DNA of 34,088 bases from the NCBI GenBank assembly GCA_009780625.1, contig WQZR01000002.1:1-34088 (forward strand), written 5' to 3'. The notes below the pieces were generated by a model that was not told where the DNA came from, did no database searches, and saw only the letters and a program-made list of their open reading frames with translations. The position numbers and the translations under genes are program-made. This DNA comes from Bacillota bacterium (GTDB lineage: Bacteria > Bacillota > Clostridia > Christensenellales > UBA1242). Below are positions 7,758-16,074 of the stretch, piece by piece. Numbering within the stretch: position 1 is the stretch's first letter; each line of letters opens with the position of its first letter.

Positions 7758-8789
7758 ATGTTTGATATAAAGAAAAACGCGCAGACAGTTGTTTTGAAAA
7801 ACGCTCCAAGGGTTGTGGGTTTCTTTTCTGTTGCTGGTCCAAAGGAAGCTAGGGGAAAACTTGGCGAGTCTTTTGATATCGTTTTAGATGACGACACAAT
7901 GAAAGAAAAGACCTACGAAAAAACTGAAACGAAAATGCTTGTGGAGGCTGTGAACGGGGCAATTGAAAAAGCAAGTTTAAAACAAGAAGACATAAACCTT
8001 ATGCTTGCAGGAGATTTGATGAACCAGTCGACTTCAACGGGTTTTGCGGCAAGGGAGTTGTTGCTCCCGCAACTGGGATTATATGATGCATGTGCAACAA
8101 TGGCTTCAAGTTTGGTTGTTGGAAGTCTTATTCTTTCAGGTGGTGCAATGTCTAACTGCGTGTGTGTGACGGGCAGCCACTTTTCAAGCGCGGAAAGATT
8201 GTTTAGGTTTCCACTGGAACTTGGAAACCAACGGCAGAAGACAAGTCAGTGGACAGTGACTGGAGCAGGGGCTGTTGTTCTTGAAGCAAAGAAAGAGAAC
8301 GTAAAGACTAAAGGCATAAAGATTTCTGCTGTGACGATTGGAAAGGTTATTGATTTTGGAATTGTGGACCCTTCTAACATGGGTGCGGCAATGGCTCCGG
8401 CTGCGGTTCACACATTTCTTACTCATTTAAAAAATACAAAAACGAAGACAGAGGACTATAGTTTGATTGTAACTGGAGATTTGGGTTTGTTCGGAAAGAG
8501 AATTTTTCTTGAGCTTATCGCAAAAGAGGGAATAAACATAAATACTCTAGATAACTATAACGATTGCGGGGCGATGGTCTACGAAGACAGTCAGGGAACA
8601 CAACAAGGTGCAAGCGGTGCAGGGGCAAGTGCGATTGTTCTCACAAGTCATATTCTAAAAAAACTGCAAGAGGGTATATACAAAAAAGTTTTGTTTATGG
8701 CAACAGGTGCTTTGCTTAGCACAACAACAAGTCAGCAGGGTGAAAGCATTCCAAGTGTTTGTCATGCAGTTGTTTTGGAGAGGGAGTAG
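7758..8789 (+). CDS. spoVAD: Stage V sporulation protein AD
   Basis: Thiolase-fold protein, 343 residues, that binds dipicolinic acid and serves the SpoVA channel during spore maturation and germination. Hallmark blocks are visible: FLxAGDLMNQ-type LMLAGDLMNQSTSTGFAAR, an LFGAC-like LYDACATMASS, the TSSH-like VTGSHFSSAERLFRFP, QWTVTGAGA, and DPSNMGAAMAPAA. Only 2 nt separate its stop from spoVAE, so the genes are co-transcribed. No strong Shine-Dalgarno site precedes the ATG. Length and motifs are complete. Confidence 0.95.
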   Translation: MFDIKKNAQTVVLKNAPRVVGFFSVAGPKEARGKLGESFDIVLDDDTMKEKTYEKTETKMLVEAVNGAIEKASLKQEDINLMLAGDLMNQSTSTGFAARELLLPQLGLYDACATMASSLVVGSLILSGGAMSNCVCVTGSHFSSAERLFRFPLELGNQRQKTSQWTVTGAGAVVLEAKKENVKTKGIKISAVTIGKVIDFGIVDPSNMGAAMAPAAVHTFLTHLKNTKTKTEDYSLIVTGDLGLFGKRIFLELIAKEGININTLDNYNDCGAMVYEDSQGTQQGASGAGASAIVLTSHILKKLQEGIYKKVLFMATGALLSTTTSQQGESIPSVCHAVVLERE

Positions 8790-8791
8790 AT

Positions 8792-9166
8792 ATGGAAATT
8801 TTTCTTTCTTTTTTATACACATTTTTGGCGGGAGGGGTTATTGTGCTTTTGGCACAGATTCTTATTGTGAAAACAAAAATAACTCCTGCAAGAATTCTTG
8901 TTGGGCTTTTGGTTCTTGGTGCAATTTTGGAGGCAGTCACTGCGTTTAAGTATCTAGAAGATTTTTTTGGAAGCGGGGTGACGATTCCGATTGTTGGTTT
9001 TGGGGCAGTGCTTGCTAGAGGTGCAATTGAAGGTGCGAGGGCTACGGGTTTCTTGGGAGTTCTTACAGGACCATTGACAGCTGCTAGTGCGGGGCTTTCT
9101 GTTGCAATTGTTTCTGCATTTTTTATGGCGCTTATATTTAAAGCTAGGACTAAAAATCTCAAGTAG
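8792..9166 (+). CDS. spoVAE: Stage V sporulation protein AE (SpoVAEb type)
   Basis: 124-residue integral membrane protein of the forespore inner membrane and part of the SpoVA dipicolinic-acid channel. It has about four hydrophobic segments and the SpoVAC/AEb signature TIPIVGFGAVLARGAIEGA followed by GVLTGPLTAASAGLS. The start is ATG 8792, preceded by GGAGAGGGAG; an upstream in-frame ATG at 8759 would lie inside spoVAD and adds a non-conserved peptide. Confidence 0.92.
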   Translation: MEIFLSFLYTFLAGGVIVLLAQILIVKTKITPARILVGLLVLGAILEAVTAFKYLEDFFGSGVTIPIVGFGAVLARGAIEGARATGFLGVLTGPLTAASAGLSVAIVSAFFMALIFKARTKNLK

Positions 9167-9289
9167 TATTTGAAGCTAAATTGTTTTGCTAGAGTCTTAA
9201 AATCTGCGGAACTCGCTTCGCTCAAACAGTCCTCGATTTTAATACGTCTATCAAAATCAATTAATCTTCAAATTATAGAAGGAGTATTT
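9167..9289. repeat. Intergenic segment with a possible short interspersed repeat
   Basis: Between spoVAE and spoVAC. It contains a GC-richer core (about 9208-9236) with CTCGCTTCGCTC flanked by AAAATC and GATTTT, unlike its AT-rich surroundings. It looks like a small repeat unit, but no second copy is in this window. Confidence 0.3.
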
Positions 9290-9739
9290 ATGAATAAGCA
9301 AAAAAATCAGGAGTATCTAGATTTTATAAAGGAGCGAGAGCCAACAACAAGTTTGTTTCCAAGCATTCTTTGGGCATTTTTGATTGGTGGAGCAATTTGT
9401 GTGGGTGCTGAGGCGCTTGGAATGTGGGCACTTCACTTATGGCCGACGCTTACACCAAAAGACATTGGAGCGATTGAAGCAAGTGCTCTCATTTTTCTTG
9501 CAAGTTTGTTGACCGGCATTGGTGTGTTTGATAAGTTAGGAAAAGTTGCAGGTGCTGGCACGTTTGTGCCAATCACTGGTTTTTCCAATGCAACAACTGC
9601 TTCGGCGATGGATGGAAAAAGTGAGGGTATTGTTTTTGGAGTGTGTGCAAAAATGTTTGCCATTGCCGGGCCGGTTATTGTTATTGGAACGGTTGTAAGC
9701 ACTCTTATTGGTTTTGTCTATCTAATTTTTAGACTATAG
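9290..9739 (+). CDS. spoVAC: Stage V sporulation protein AC
   Basis: 149-residue membrane protein that, by family knowledge, acts as a mechanosensitive channel component for dipicolinic acid movement in spores. Visible family blocks are an N-terminal cytoplasmic stretch ending YLDFIKEREP, FLIGGAICVGAEALG, LTGIGVFDKLGKVAGAGTFVPITGFSNA, and KSEGIVFGVCAKMFAIAGPVIV. The start is ATG 9290, 5 nt after AGAAGGAG. It follows spoVAD and spoVAE, whereas the usual order puts spoVAC first. Confidence 0.94.
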   Translation: MNKQKNQEYLDFIKEREPTTSLFPSILWAFLIGGAICVGAEALGMWALHLWPTLTPKDIGAIEASALIFLASLLTGIGVFDKLGKVAGAGTFVPITGFSNATTASAMDGKSEGIVFGVCAKMFAIAGPVIVIGTVVSTLIGFVYLIFRL

Positions 9740-9746
9740 ATAGTTT

Positions 9747-9775
9747 TTGACTTTTTGCCAAAAAAAACATATACT
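9747..9775 (+). promoter_or_regulatory. Promoter TTGACT-17-TATACT for cysteine desulfurase
   Basis: The -35 is at 9747-9752 and the -10 at 9770-9775, with a 17-nt spacer. The ATG is 8 nt after the -10, giving a leader of about 2 nt and no Shine-Dalgarno site. Confidence 0.65.
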
Positions 9776-9783
9776 GAGACAGT

Positions 9784-10920
9784 ATGATTTATCTAGACAA
9801 CGCAAGCACAACAAGGCCATATAAAAATGTGGTGACAGAAGCAAATCGAATAAACGAACAACTTTTTTATAATCCTTCAAGTCTTCACACAAAAGCAATG
9901 ACGGTTAAAGCTGAAATGGGAAAGGCTAGAACGATTATTAGAAACAAGATGAATGCTGGCGCTGGATATAATATCATTTTCACATCAGGTGCAACGGAAG
10001 CAAACAACATTGCAATATTTCAGGCAACAAGGTTTAAGAAAAAAACAATTCTAATCACTGCAGGCGAACACCCAAGTGTTGAGGGCCCAACAAAGAATCT
10101 TAAACAAGCAGGGTGGGACATTAAACTTATTAACCTAACAAAAGACGGGCAATGTGATGTTAGTCATCTAAAACAACTTTTAAAAGACAATGATGTTTCG
10201 TTTGTTTCTTGTATATTGGTTTCAAATGAAACCGGTGCGGTTAATAACCTAGAAGAAATTTATAAAGTTGTGAAGGGGCATAACCCAAAAATTCTTCTTC
10301 ACACAGATGCAACGCAGGCGTTTTGCAAAGTTGTAGTAAATCTAAAAAAATGTCCTTTTGATATGGTTTCTATTTCGAGTCATAAAGTTCATGGGCTTAA
10401 GGGTGTTGGTGCACTTGTGTTTAACAGTAATATAAATCTTAAACCCCTAATCACTGGTGGCGGGCAAGAAGATGGTTTAAGAAGTGGAACAGAAAACACA
10501 GCGGGCATTGTTGGTTTTGGGGCGGCTGTTGAAAGTTATAGAGATTCGTATTTTGATTATGTAAAGAATTTAAAACAAACATTTTTAAGTGTTGTAAAAA
10601 AAGGCGTATCGCCTTTAAAAGTTAATGCAGATATAAAGGAATCGAGCCCATATATCTTGAGCATGTCGATTGCTGGGGTTAGAAGCGAGCATATTCTTCG
10701 TGCAATGGAAAATAGAGGTGTGATTATTGCAAACGGTTCTGCATGCAGTTCTAAAAATAACCACAACCCAACTTTGGAATCGATTGGTTGCACAATTAAA
10801 GAAATTGAAGGCAGTGTGAGAATTAGTTTCAGTGTTGATAACGGAGTTGATGAGGTTAGTAAGGCTGCAGAGATTTTTGTTGAAGAAGTGAATAAGTTGA
10901 AAAACAACATCGCACGCTAA
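9784..10920 (+). CDS. Cysteine desulfurase (NifS/IscS family)
   Basis: PLP enzyme taking sulfur from cysteine as a persulfide, 378 residues. The N terminus YLDNASTTRP, SGATEANN, PLP-lysine Lys201 in SSHKVHG, and catalytic Cys321 in NGSACSSK are all visible. In Clostridia and Bacilli a desulfurase of this size is commonly encoded near thiI, and thiI lies about 4 kb downstream on the same strand. That supports a role in tRNA 4-thiouridine formation rather than general Fe-S assembly. This is inference from context; NifS and IscS cannot be separated by eye. Confidence 0.9.
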   Translation: MIYLDNASTTRPYKNVVTEANRINEQLFYNPSSLHTKAMTVKAEMGKARTIIRNKMNAGAGYNIIFTSGATEANNIAIFQATRFKKKTILITAGEHPSVEGPTKNLKQAGWDIKLINLTKDGQCDVSHLKQLLKDNDVSFVSCILVSNETGAVNNLEEIYKVVKGHNPKILLHTDATQAFCKVVVNLKKCPFDMVSISSHKVHGLKGVGALVFNSNINLKPLITGGGQEDGLRSGTENTAGIVGFGAAVESYRDSYFDYVKNLKQTFLSVVKKGVSPLKVNADIKESSPYILSMSIAGVRSEHILRAMENRGVIIANGSACSSKNNHNPTLESIGCTIKEIEGSVRISFSVDNGVDEVSKAAEIFVEEVNKLKNNIAR

Positions 10921-10927
10921 TCTGTGC

Positions 10928-10933
10928 TAAAAT
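10928..10933 (+). promoter_or_regulatory. Extended -10, leaderless start for the SDR gene
   Basis: TGC-TAAAAT is followed by 6 nt and the ATG at 10940. There is no canonical -35 and no Shine-Dalgarno site. Confidence 0.5.
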
Positions 10934-10939
10934 TATCTT

Positions 10940-11614
10940 ATGAAAAAGATAGTTCTAGTTACGGGTGCATCTAGGGGAATTGGAGCAGAAGTTGCAAGAC
11001 AGCTTTCTAGGCTAGGCTTTTTTGTTGTGCTTGGTTATAACAAAAATAAAGAAAAGGCAGAACAGGTTCTAAAAGATTGCGGCGGGAATGGAGTTTGCGT
11101 TCAGGCAGATATTTCTAAATATGAAGACTGCGAACAAATGATTTCTGAGATAAACAAAAATCACGGGGAAATTTACGGGCTTGTTTGCAATGCGGGTGTT
11201 ACGCAGAAGAAGTTGCTTATAGACCAAACAGAAAAAGAGATGGCTGAAATTATAAACACCAATTTAATGAGTGCTATGTATCTAACAAATCTTTGTTTAA
11301 ATCAAGAAAGTGAAGGTTTTGAAAAGCCGCTTAAGCATATTGTGTTTGTTTCGAGTGTGGATGGAATTAAAGGAAACGCGGGTGAGGCGGTTTATTCTGC
11401 AACGAAAGGTGGGTTGATTGCTTTAAGTAAATCGCTTAAAGATGAACTTGAGCCTTTTGGGGTTGCAGTCGAATGCGTTGAACTGCCTGCGGTGCTTGGA
11501 ACTGGAATGATGGATGAGTATACAAAAGAAGAACTTGAAGAAATCAAAAAGACATATAAAGTTATTTCAAAAGAAACAGCGGCAGAATATATAACCAAGC
11601 CGTTCGTTAAATAG
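10940..11614 (+). CDS. Short-chain dehydrogenase/reductase (FabG-like)
   Basis: NAD(P)-dependent oxidoreductase with Rossmann fold, 224 residues. Visible are the cofactor motif TGASRGIG (about residues 8-15), CNAG, the catalytic Ser in VSSVDG, and the YSATK catalytic Tyr/Lys pair. FabG proteins are usually about 245 residues, so this one is slightly short at the C terminus. The substrate cannot be assigned. A desulfurase lies upstream with a 19-nt gap, so read-through from it is possible as well as its own leaderless promoter. Confidence 0.87.
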   Translation: MKKIVLVTGASRGIGAEVARQLSRLGFFVVLGYNKNKEKAEQVLKDCGGNGVCVQADISKYEDCEQMISEINKNHGEIYGLVCNAGVTQKKLLIDQTEKEMAEIINTNLMSAMYLTNLCLNQESEGFEKPLKHIVFVSSVDGIKGNAGEAVYSATKGGLIALSKSLKDELEPFGVAVECVELPAVLGTGMMDEYTKEELEEIKKTYKVISKETAAEYITKPFVK

Positions 11615-11936
11615 TTTTGTTTAAATCTTAAAATCAATTTAACTTCACTATAATAACAGCAAAAGAGCACGGTGTTTCCGTGCTCTATTCATGGAGATAG
11701 TTTTTTATCTAGTCTCTATTTTTTTCTGCTTGTTGTTGTGCTACGCGTAGCATTGTTCATCATGCTAGGAGTTGCTCTATTCATGCAGGCCATGCAACCT
11801 TTCGGTTTTGCCATTGGCTTTTTTGTTGTTCTCACGTCTCATACCTCCATGTTGCTATTGTGTGAGGGTGTGGTGTTCTCTATGTGTGCCAATTTTTTAC
11901 AACTAGGTTTTGCCATATTCGGCACAAGATAAAGTA
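11615..11936. other. 322-nt gap with hairpins and small minus-strand reading frames
   Basis: Holds TATAAT (11649-11654), a perfect 9-bp hairpin (11664-11672 with 11678-11686), a second imperfect hairpin near 11693-11716 followed by a seven-T run, and two copies of GCTCTATTCATG (11682-11693, 11774-11785). The plus frame from 11672 is hydrophobic but starts inside the first hairpin and looks spurious. On the minus strand three tiny frames occur: 11916-11839 (25 codons), 11842-11777 (21), and 11814-11716 (32 codons, basic with CMAC). Two of them begin MAKP. None has a clear ribosome-binding site. Confidence 0.4.
11664..11686. terminator. Hairpin, terminator-like on the minus strand
   Basis: AGAGCACGG and CCGTGCTCT form a 9-bp stem with a 5-nt loop. 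On the minus strand it is followed by TTTT; on the plus strand a later T run at 11719-11725 follows a weaker hairpin. Confidence 0.5.
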
Positions 11937-13958
11937 ATGACTAAACGCGTTGCTCTATTATGTACTCTAGTTTTGTTGGTTTTAGTGACGGGTTTTGTAT
12001 ATATTCCAACGGTTCATACTGCACAAGCGGCAACGGTGAACAAAAAAGAGTTGGTGGCGGTTTTAGACTTTCCAACTTTTTTTGACATTGAAGGAAAACC
12101 AATAGAGCAGTTTAACAACACAATAAAAACTGCAACGCTTTTGGAACTCAGCCCACACACAGTGCAGGCGTTTTTAAGCATCGAAGATAAAACGTTTTAT
12201 AAACATAATGGTATGAACTATAAGCGAGTGGTTGGTGCGATGGTCAACAATGTTAAAGCAAAGCGGCTTAAAGAAGGGGCAAGCACCATAAGCCAACAAC
12301 TTGTAAAAAACACATATCTAACAAATGAAAAGACATTCAAAAGAAAATATGAAGAAGTGATGACAACTTTCAAACTCGAAAAGCAACTTTCAAAAGAAGA
12401 AATTCTAACGCTCTATTTAAACACAATCTTTTTTGGAAGAGGGGCATATGGAATAAGCCATGCAAGTTTGGTTTATTTTGGTAAGAAGGCAAATGATTTA
12501 AACCTTGCTGAGAGTGCAACACTTGCGGCAATAATTAAAGCACCAAACTTCTATTCTAAACCAGAGAATCACGCAGCGCTTTTGAAGCGAAGAAATTTGG
12601 TTCTAAGCGAAATCTATAAAGATGAGCGATGTAGTTTGGAGGAATATAACAAAGCCAAGGCTAGCGAACTTGCTTTTATTTCTGCAGAGAAACAAACACT
12701 AGATATTGCCTATAAGAATGCAGTTTTGGAAGAAGTTTCAATAAAAACGGGTATTCCGGTCAAGGCTCTAGGGAATAAGAATTTAAATATATACACAACG
12801 TTTTCTCAGGAAAAGCAAGATATATTAAATGAAGCGGAACAAAAAGAAATAAAGAGAAACAAAAGGCTAGCTCACTTTCTAAACGCTTCTGTGATGCTTG
12901 ATACTCACGGCAGAGTGTTGGCGATGACGGGGGAACATAATCAAACACACATCATGCGTCAACCTGCATCTGCTGCAAAACCGTTTATGGTTTATGCCCC
13001 TGCGTTTGAAAAATCTATTGTAAACCCACTTAGTTTGATTGAAGATTCGCCTATTGAAATTGATGGTTGGAAGCCTGCAAACGCCAGCGGAACATATGAT
13101 GGCTGGGTAACCGTTAAGGACAGTTTGAAAAGAAGTTTAAACACCCCAACGGTTAGGCTATACGAAAAAATTGGAGCAAAAGAAGTGGACGAATTCTCCA
13201 GAAAATGTGGCATAAATCTAGATAATCAGGAGATAAACAATGCCATAAGTCTTGGCAGTTTTAGGCGTGGAATGAATGTTGTTGAGCTTGCTGGAGCGTA
13301 TCTTCCGTTGGCTTCTGAAGGTGAGTTTATTAAGCCATATTTTGTTGAAAAAATAGAGCTAAAAACGGGTGGAATTCTCTATAAAAATAAGTCCGAAAAG
13401 ACTCAAGTTTTCAGAACTGACACAGCGTTTTTGGTGACGGACATTCTAAAAGAAGCCACCAGAAGCGGCACAAGCAAAAATATTGGCAATTTGGGCTTTG
13501 ATGTGGCGGCTAAGACAGGCACGCAGGGAAGCGGAATAAACGCCCAAAACACAGACATTTATAGCGTTGCCTACACCACTGAAAATATAGTCGTTTCTTG
13601 GGTTGGTTCTAGAGATTTTAAAGACAGAAATACCATGCCAAAAGAGGTTAATGGAGCGACTGTTACGACCAATTTAAACAAGAAAATTCTAGAGAATTTA
13701 TATAAAGAGCACAAGCCAAAAGGGTTTAAAATTCCACCATCTGTGGTGGAACTTAGAATAGATAAAGATGAGTTAAAGAAAGGCAAGTTGCTTTTGGCTA
13801 GTGAATATGCACCGGAAGAAAATGTGACGAAATCTTTCTTCTCGGTTCACAATCGTCCGTGGCAAAAGAGTGAAAATTTCCCCGAACCAACTATGCCCGG
13901 CAGTGTGTGGGAAAGGTTTTTGGCATGGTATAATTATGTATGTCAAAGAAACCAATAG
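11937..13958 (+). CDS. Class A penicillin-binding protein (bifunctional transglycosylase/transpeptidase)
   Basis: Builds and cross-links peptidoglycan at the outer face of the membrane. The 673-residue protein has an N-terminal membrane anchor (about 5-25), a GT51 domain with catalytic SIEDKTFYKHNG (Glu about 83), EGASTISQQLVKN and KEEILTLYLN, then a transpeptidase domain with SAAK (Ser345), SLN (Ser400) and KTG (about 526). All catalytic motifs are intact. The start is ATG 11937, giving a normal anchor; an in-frame ATG at 11910 adds nine residues. It overlaps the next gene by 19 nt. A sporulation role is possible but not shown. Confidence 0.93.
   Translation: MTKRVALLCTLVLLVLVTGFVYIPTVHTAQAATVNKKELVAVLDFPTFFDIEGKPIEQFNNTIKTATLLELSPHTVQAFLSIEDKTFYKHNGMNYKRVVGAMVNNVKAKRLKEGASTISQQLVKNTYLTNEKTFKRKYEEVMTTFKLEKQLSKEEILTLYLNTIFFGRGAYGISHASLVYFGKKANDLNLAESATLAAIIKAPNFYSKPENHAALLKRRNLVLSEIYKDERCSLEEYNKAKASELAFISAEKQTLDIAYKNAVLEEVSIKTGIPVKALGNKNLNIYTTFSQEKQDILNEAEQKEIKRNKRLAHFLNASVMLDTHGRVLAMTGEHNQTHIMRQPASAAKPFMVYAPAFEKSIVNPLSLIEDSPIEIDGWKPANASGTYDGWVTVKDSLKRSLNTPTVRLYEKIGAKEVDEFSRKCGINLDNQEINNAISLGSFRRGMNVVELAGAYLPLASEGEFIKPYFVEKIELKTGGILYKNKSEKTQVFRTDTAFLVTDILKEATRSGTSKNIGNLGFDVAAKTGTQGSGINAQNTDIYSVAYTTENIVVSWVGSRDFKDRNTMPKEVNGATVTTNLNKKILENLYKEHKPKGFKIPPSVVELRIDKDELKKGKLLLASEYAPEENVTKSFFSVHNRPWQKSENFPEPTMPGSVWERFLAWYNYVCQRNQ
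13929..13934 (+). promoter_or_regulatory. Extended -10 inside the PBP gene end
   Basis: TGG-TATAAT is followed by 5 nt and the ATG at 13940. It lies within the last codons of the PBP gene and predicts a leaderless transcript. Confidence 0.55.
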
Positions 13959-14551
13959 AAGATGTTGAAGCAAGAATTAAAATGGAAATGTCATACATTG
14001 GAAGCTGGTTTTTTATTAGTTGGAATAAGCAAACCCCAAAAGATTTAAGAGAGAAATATATCACATATAACAGCGAAGTTTTGTATAACATCAAAGCCTT
14101 CGAAAGGCAAAGAGAGACAAAGGTTTTTAAGCATATAACACTTGAAGATATTAAAAACATTTTCACAGAAGGGAAAGCTGTCACTGTTGATTTTTCTAAG
14201 TGTCATTCTGAGGAATCAATCAGTCTAGAAGAGTTATATGAAAAGGCGTGTTTCTATAGAGACAAGAAACAAGACTTTATAGAGTCGTTTGGAACGTTTC
14301 CAAATGCTCCAATAAAAGATGACGCAAACTATATTATGTATAACGAAAAGAAAACCAGATGTGCCGAGGTTTATAAAACAGGTGACTATTTTATGTATCG
14401 TGCGTGGCAAAGATGGTTTTTAGGAAAAGAGACAAAGTTTGTGTGGGTGCCGCTATATTTACAAGGTATTGATTTTTTTAGAACGAAAGAAGAGGCTATT
14501 GAGTTTATAAAGCCTTATATATATTTTGAAGAAAAAAGAATTGATTATTAA
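13940..14551 (+). CDS. Uncharacterised 203-residue protein
   Basis: Not recognised. Mixed-charge soluble protein rich in aromatic residues, with WFFISW near residue 23 and a tract ending FMYRAWQRWFLGKETKFVWVPLYLQG (Trp/Tyr-rich, about 152-176). No signal peptide or membrane helix is seen. It overlaps the PBP gene by 19 nt in another frame and has its own leaderless -10. The C-terminal half suggests a compact binding domain, but no function can be given. Confidence 0.7.
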   Translation: MSKKPIEDVEARIKMEMSYIGSWFFISWNKQTPKDLREKYITYNSEVLYNIKAFERQRETKVFKHITLEDIKNIFTEGKAVTVDFSKCHSEESISLEELYEKACFYRDKKQDFIESFGTFPNAPIKDDANYIMYNEKKTRCAEVYKTGDYFMYRAWQRWFLGKETKFVWVPLYLQGIDFFRTKEEAIEFIKPYIYFEEKRIDY

Positions 14552-14575
14552 AACAAAAACTCCATAATATATTTC

Positions 14576-14785
14576 ATGACTAAAAAGCCTAACAACAAAG
14601 CTAGTCGTGAAATTAAACTTTTTCGAAAGTCAGTTTTGGTTGGGTTTTTTATTTTTGTTCTTTGCGTTTCAATAATCTCAATTCACGCATTCCACCGCAA
14701 AGCACTTGTGGAAAGAATGGAGCATCAACAAGGGCAAATTGTTTCGGTGTTGAAAGATATTGAACAAGACCGAGACCAAATGTAG
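14576..14785 (+). CDS. Small single-pass membrane protein, DivIC/FtsL-like
   Basis: 69 residues: a basic cytoplasmic start, one membrane helix (about 23-40, VGFFIFVLCVSIISI) and a short heptad-like helix to the C terminus (ALVERMEHQQGQIVSVLKDIEQ). This is the architecture of DivIC/FtsL division proteins, though these are usually longer. TAATAT lies 5 nt before the ATG and no Shine-Dalgarno site is seen. Proximity to a class A PBP fits a wall or division role. Assignment is by architecture only. Confidence 0.55.
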   Translation: MTKKPNNKASREIKLFRKSVLVGFFIFVLCVSIISIHAFHRKALVERMEHQQGQIVSVLKDIEQDRDQM

Positions 14786-14811
14786 TGGTCACTGTCTCAG
14801 AGACCCGGTTC

Positions 14812-14833
14812 GGGGCGTTGGGGACAACGCCCC
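14812..14833. repeat. GC-rich hairpin, REP-like
   Basis: GGGGCGTTG (14812-14820) and CAACGCCCC (14825-14833) form a perfect 9-bp stem with a 4-nt loop. No T run follows, so it is not a typical terminator. Its GC content contrasts with its surroundings. Confidence 0.5.
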
Positions 14834-14852
14834 CTACACAATTATTTTATGT

Positions 14853-14858
14853 TATAAT
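14853..14858 (+). promoter_or_regulatory. Extended -10, leaderless start for thiI
   Basis: TGT-TATAAT is followed by 6 nt and the ATG at 14865. It fixes the thiI start; an in-frame ATG at 14760 would run through this promoter and the GC-rich hairpin. Confidence 0.65.
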
Positions 14859-14864
14859 GTTTTT

Positions 14865-16073
14865 ATGAAAAACGTAATTATACTAAGCTTTGGCGAACTT
14901 TGGCTTAAAGGCGAAAACCGCGAGCATTTTATCAGACAACTTCTTGGCAACACAAAAAAAGCAATTGAAGAGTTTAACGCAACAATTAAAAGAACAGATG
15001 GTTCTGTTTTGGTATGCGGCTATAACCCAGATGACGAGCAAGATATTCTAAGAAATCTCTCCCTCGTTTTTGGCTATTCAAAAATAGTTAAGGCAATTGA
15101 GGTTGACGCAGACGAAAAGAAAATTTTAGACGCTGTTGTTAAACAACTTGCAGATATTTCCAAACCAATAACATTCAAGGTTCAAACAAAACGCACAGAC
15201 AAAACATTTCCAAAAACCAGCCCAGAGCTAAATGGCATTGTGGGGCACAAAGTCCTGACAACATATTCTCACTTCACCGTTGAAATTCATAACCCAGAAC
15301 TTGTTGTTGGGGTGAGTATCAAACAAAACAAAAAAGCATACATCAGTTTTGGAGAAGAAGAAGCGGCATGCGGACTTCCAGTTGGAGTTTCTGGTGCGGG
15401 TCTTTCACTTCTAAGCGGAGGAATAGATAGCCCAGTTGCAAGCCACCAAATGGCAAAACGCGGACTTGAAATTGTTTATATCAACTTCGAAAGTTTTCCA
15501 TACACAAGCCTTCAAGCAAAACAAAAGGTTTTAGATTTAGCAAAAATTCTTAAACCTGCAACTCTTTCAAAAATTTTGATTTATTGCAACATTAAAGAAA
15601 TTCAAGAAACTCTAAACAAAAACACAGACAAGAAATATGCTGTTGTTCTCACACGAGTTCTTATGGCAAGAATATGTGATGAAATTGTCCGCAACCCAAA
15701 ACTTTTGGAAGAAAGAATTTCAAACAAGAAACTGCTTCCAAAAAATAAACTCTCTATGCTGATTACTGGCGAGAGTCTTGGGCAAGTTGCAAGCCAAACA
15801 ATTGAGAACTTAACTGTTGTAAATAACGCGATAGAAACAATATTCATTCGCCCGCTTATTGCAAGAGATAAAGAAGAGATTATAAAGATTGCAAAAAAGA
15901 TTGGAACATTTGAAACTTCAATCAAACCATATGAAGATTCTTGCACAGTGTTTGCACCACAACATCCAATCACAAAAGCAAAACAAAAAGACGTCGACCT
16001 AGAACTTGCTCGCATCGACGCCGAAACACTTATCAAAAATGCTCTTTCAACTCTTGAGATTGTTGAGATTTAA
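14865..16073 (+). CDS. thiI: tRNA 4-thiouridine sulfurtransferase ThiI
   Basis: Adenylates uridine 8 of tRNA and inserts sulfur supplied by a cysteine desulfurase. 402 residues: N-terminal ferredoxin-like part (FGELWLKGENR), a THUMP domain (about 55-165) and a PP-loop ATP-pyrophosphatase domain with LLSGGIDSPVA (about 181-191). It lacks the C-terminal rhodanese domain of the E. coli enzyme, as is normal in Bacillota. A desulfurase gene is nearby on the same strand. The start is chosen from the conserved family N terminus and the -10 box 6 nt upstream. Its stop lies 1 nt from that of the convergent lipoprotein gene, with no terminator between. Confidence 0.95.
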   Translation: MKNVIILSFGELWLKGENREHFIRQLLGNTKKAIEEFNATIKRTDGSVLVCGYNPDDEQDILRNLSLVFGYSKIVKAIEVDADEKKILDAVVKQLADISKPITFKVQTKRTDKTFPKTSPELNGIVGHKVLTTYSHFTVEIHNPELVVGVSIKQNKKAYISFGEEEAACGLPVGVSGAGLSLLSGGIDSPVASHQMAKRGLEIVYINFESFPYTSLQAKQKVLDLAKILKPATLSKILIYCNIKEIQETLNKNTDKKYAVVLTRVLMARICDEIVRNPKLLEERISNKKLLPKNKLSMLITGESLGQVASQTIENLTVVNNAIETIFIRPLIARDKEEIIKIAKKIGTFETSIKPYEDSCTVFAPQHPITKAKQKDVDLELARIDAETLIKNALSTLEIVEI

Positions 16074-16074
16074 T

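Noticed and set aside
11672..11932. Hydrophobic 86-codon plus-strand frame
   Set aside because: It starts inside a perfect hairpin, has no ribosome-binding site, and its composition reflects T-rich DNA.
14760..14864. Longer ThiI starting at 14760
   Set aside because: The extra 35 residues cover a stem-loop and promoter and are not part of the family's N terminus.
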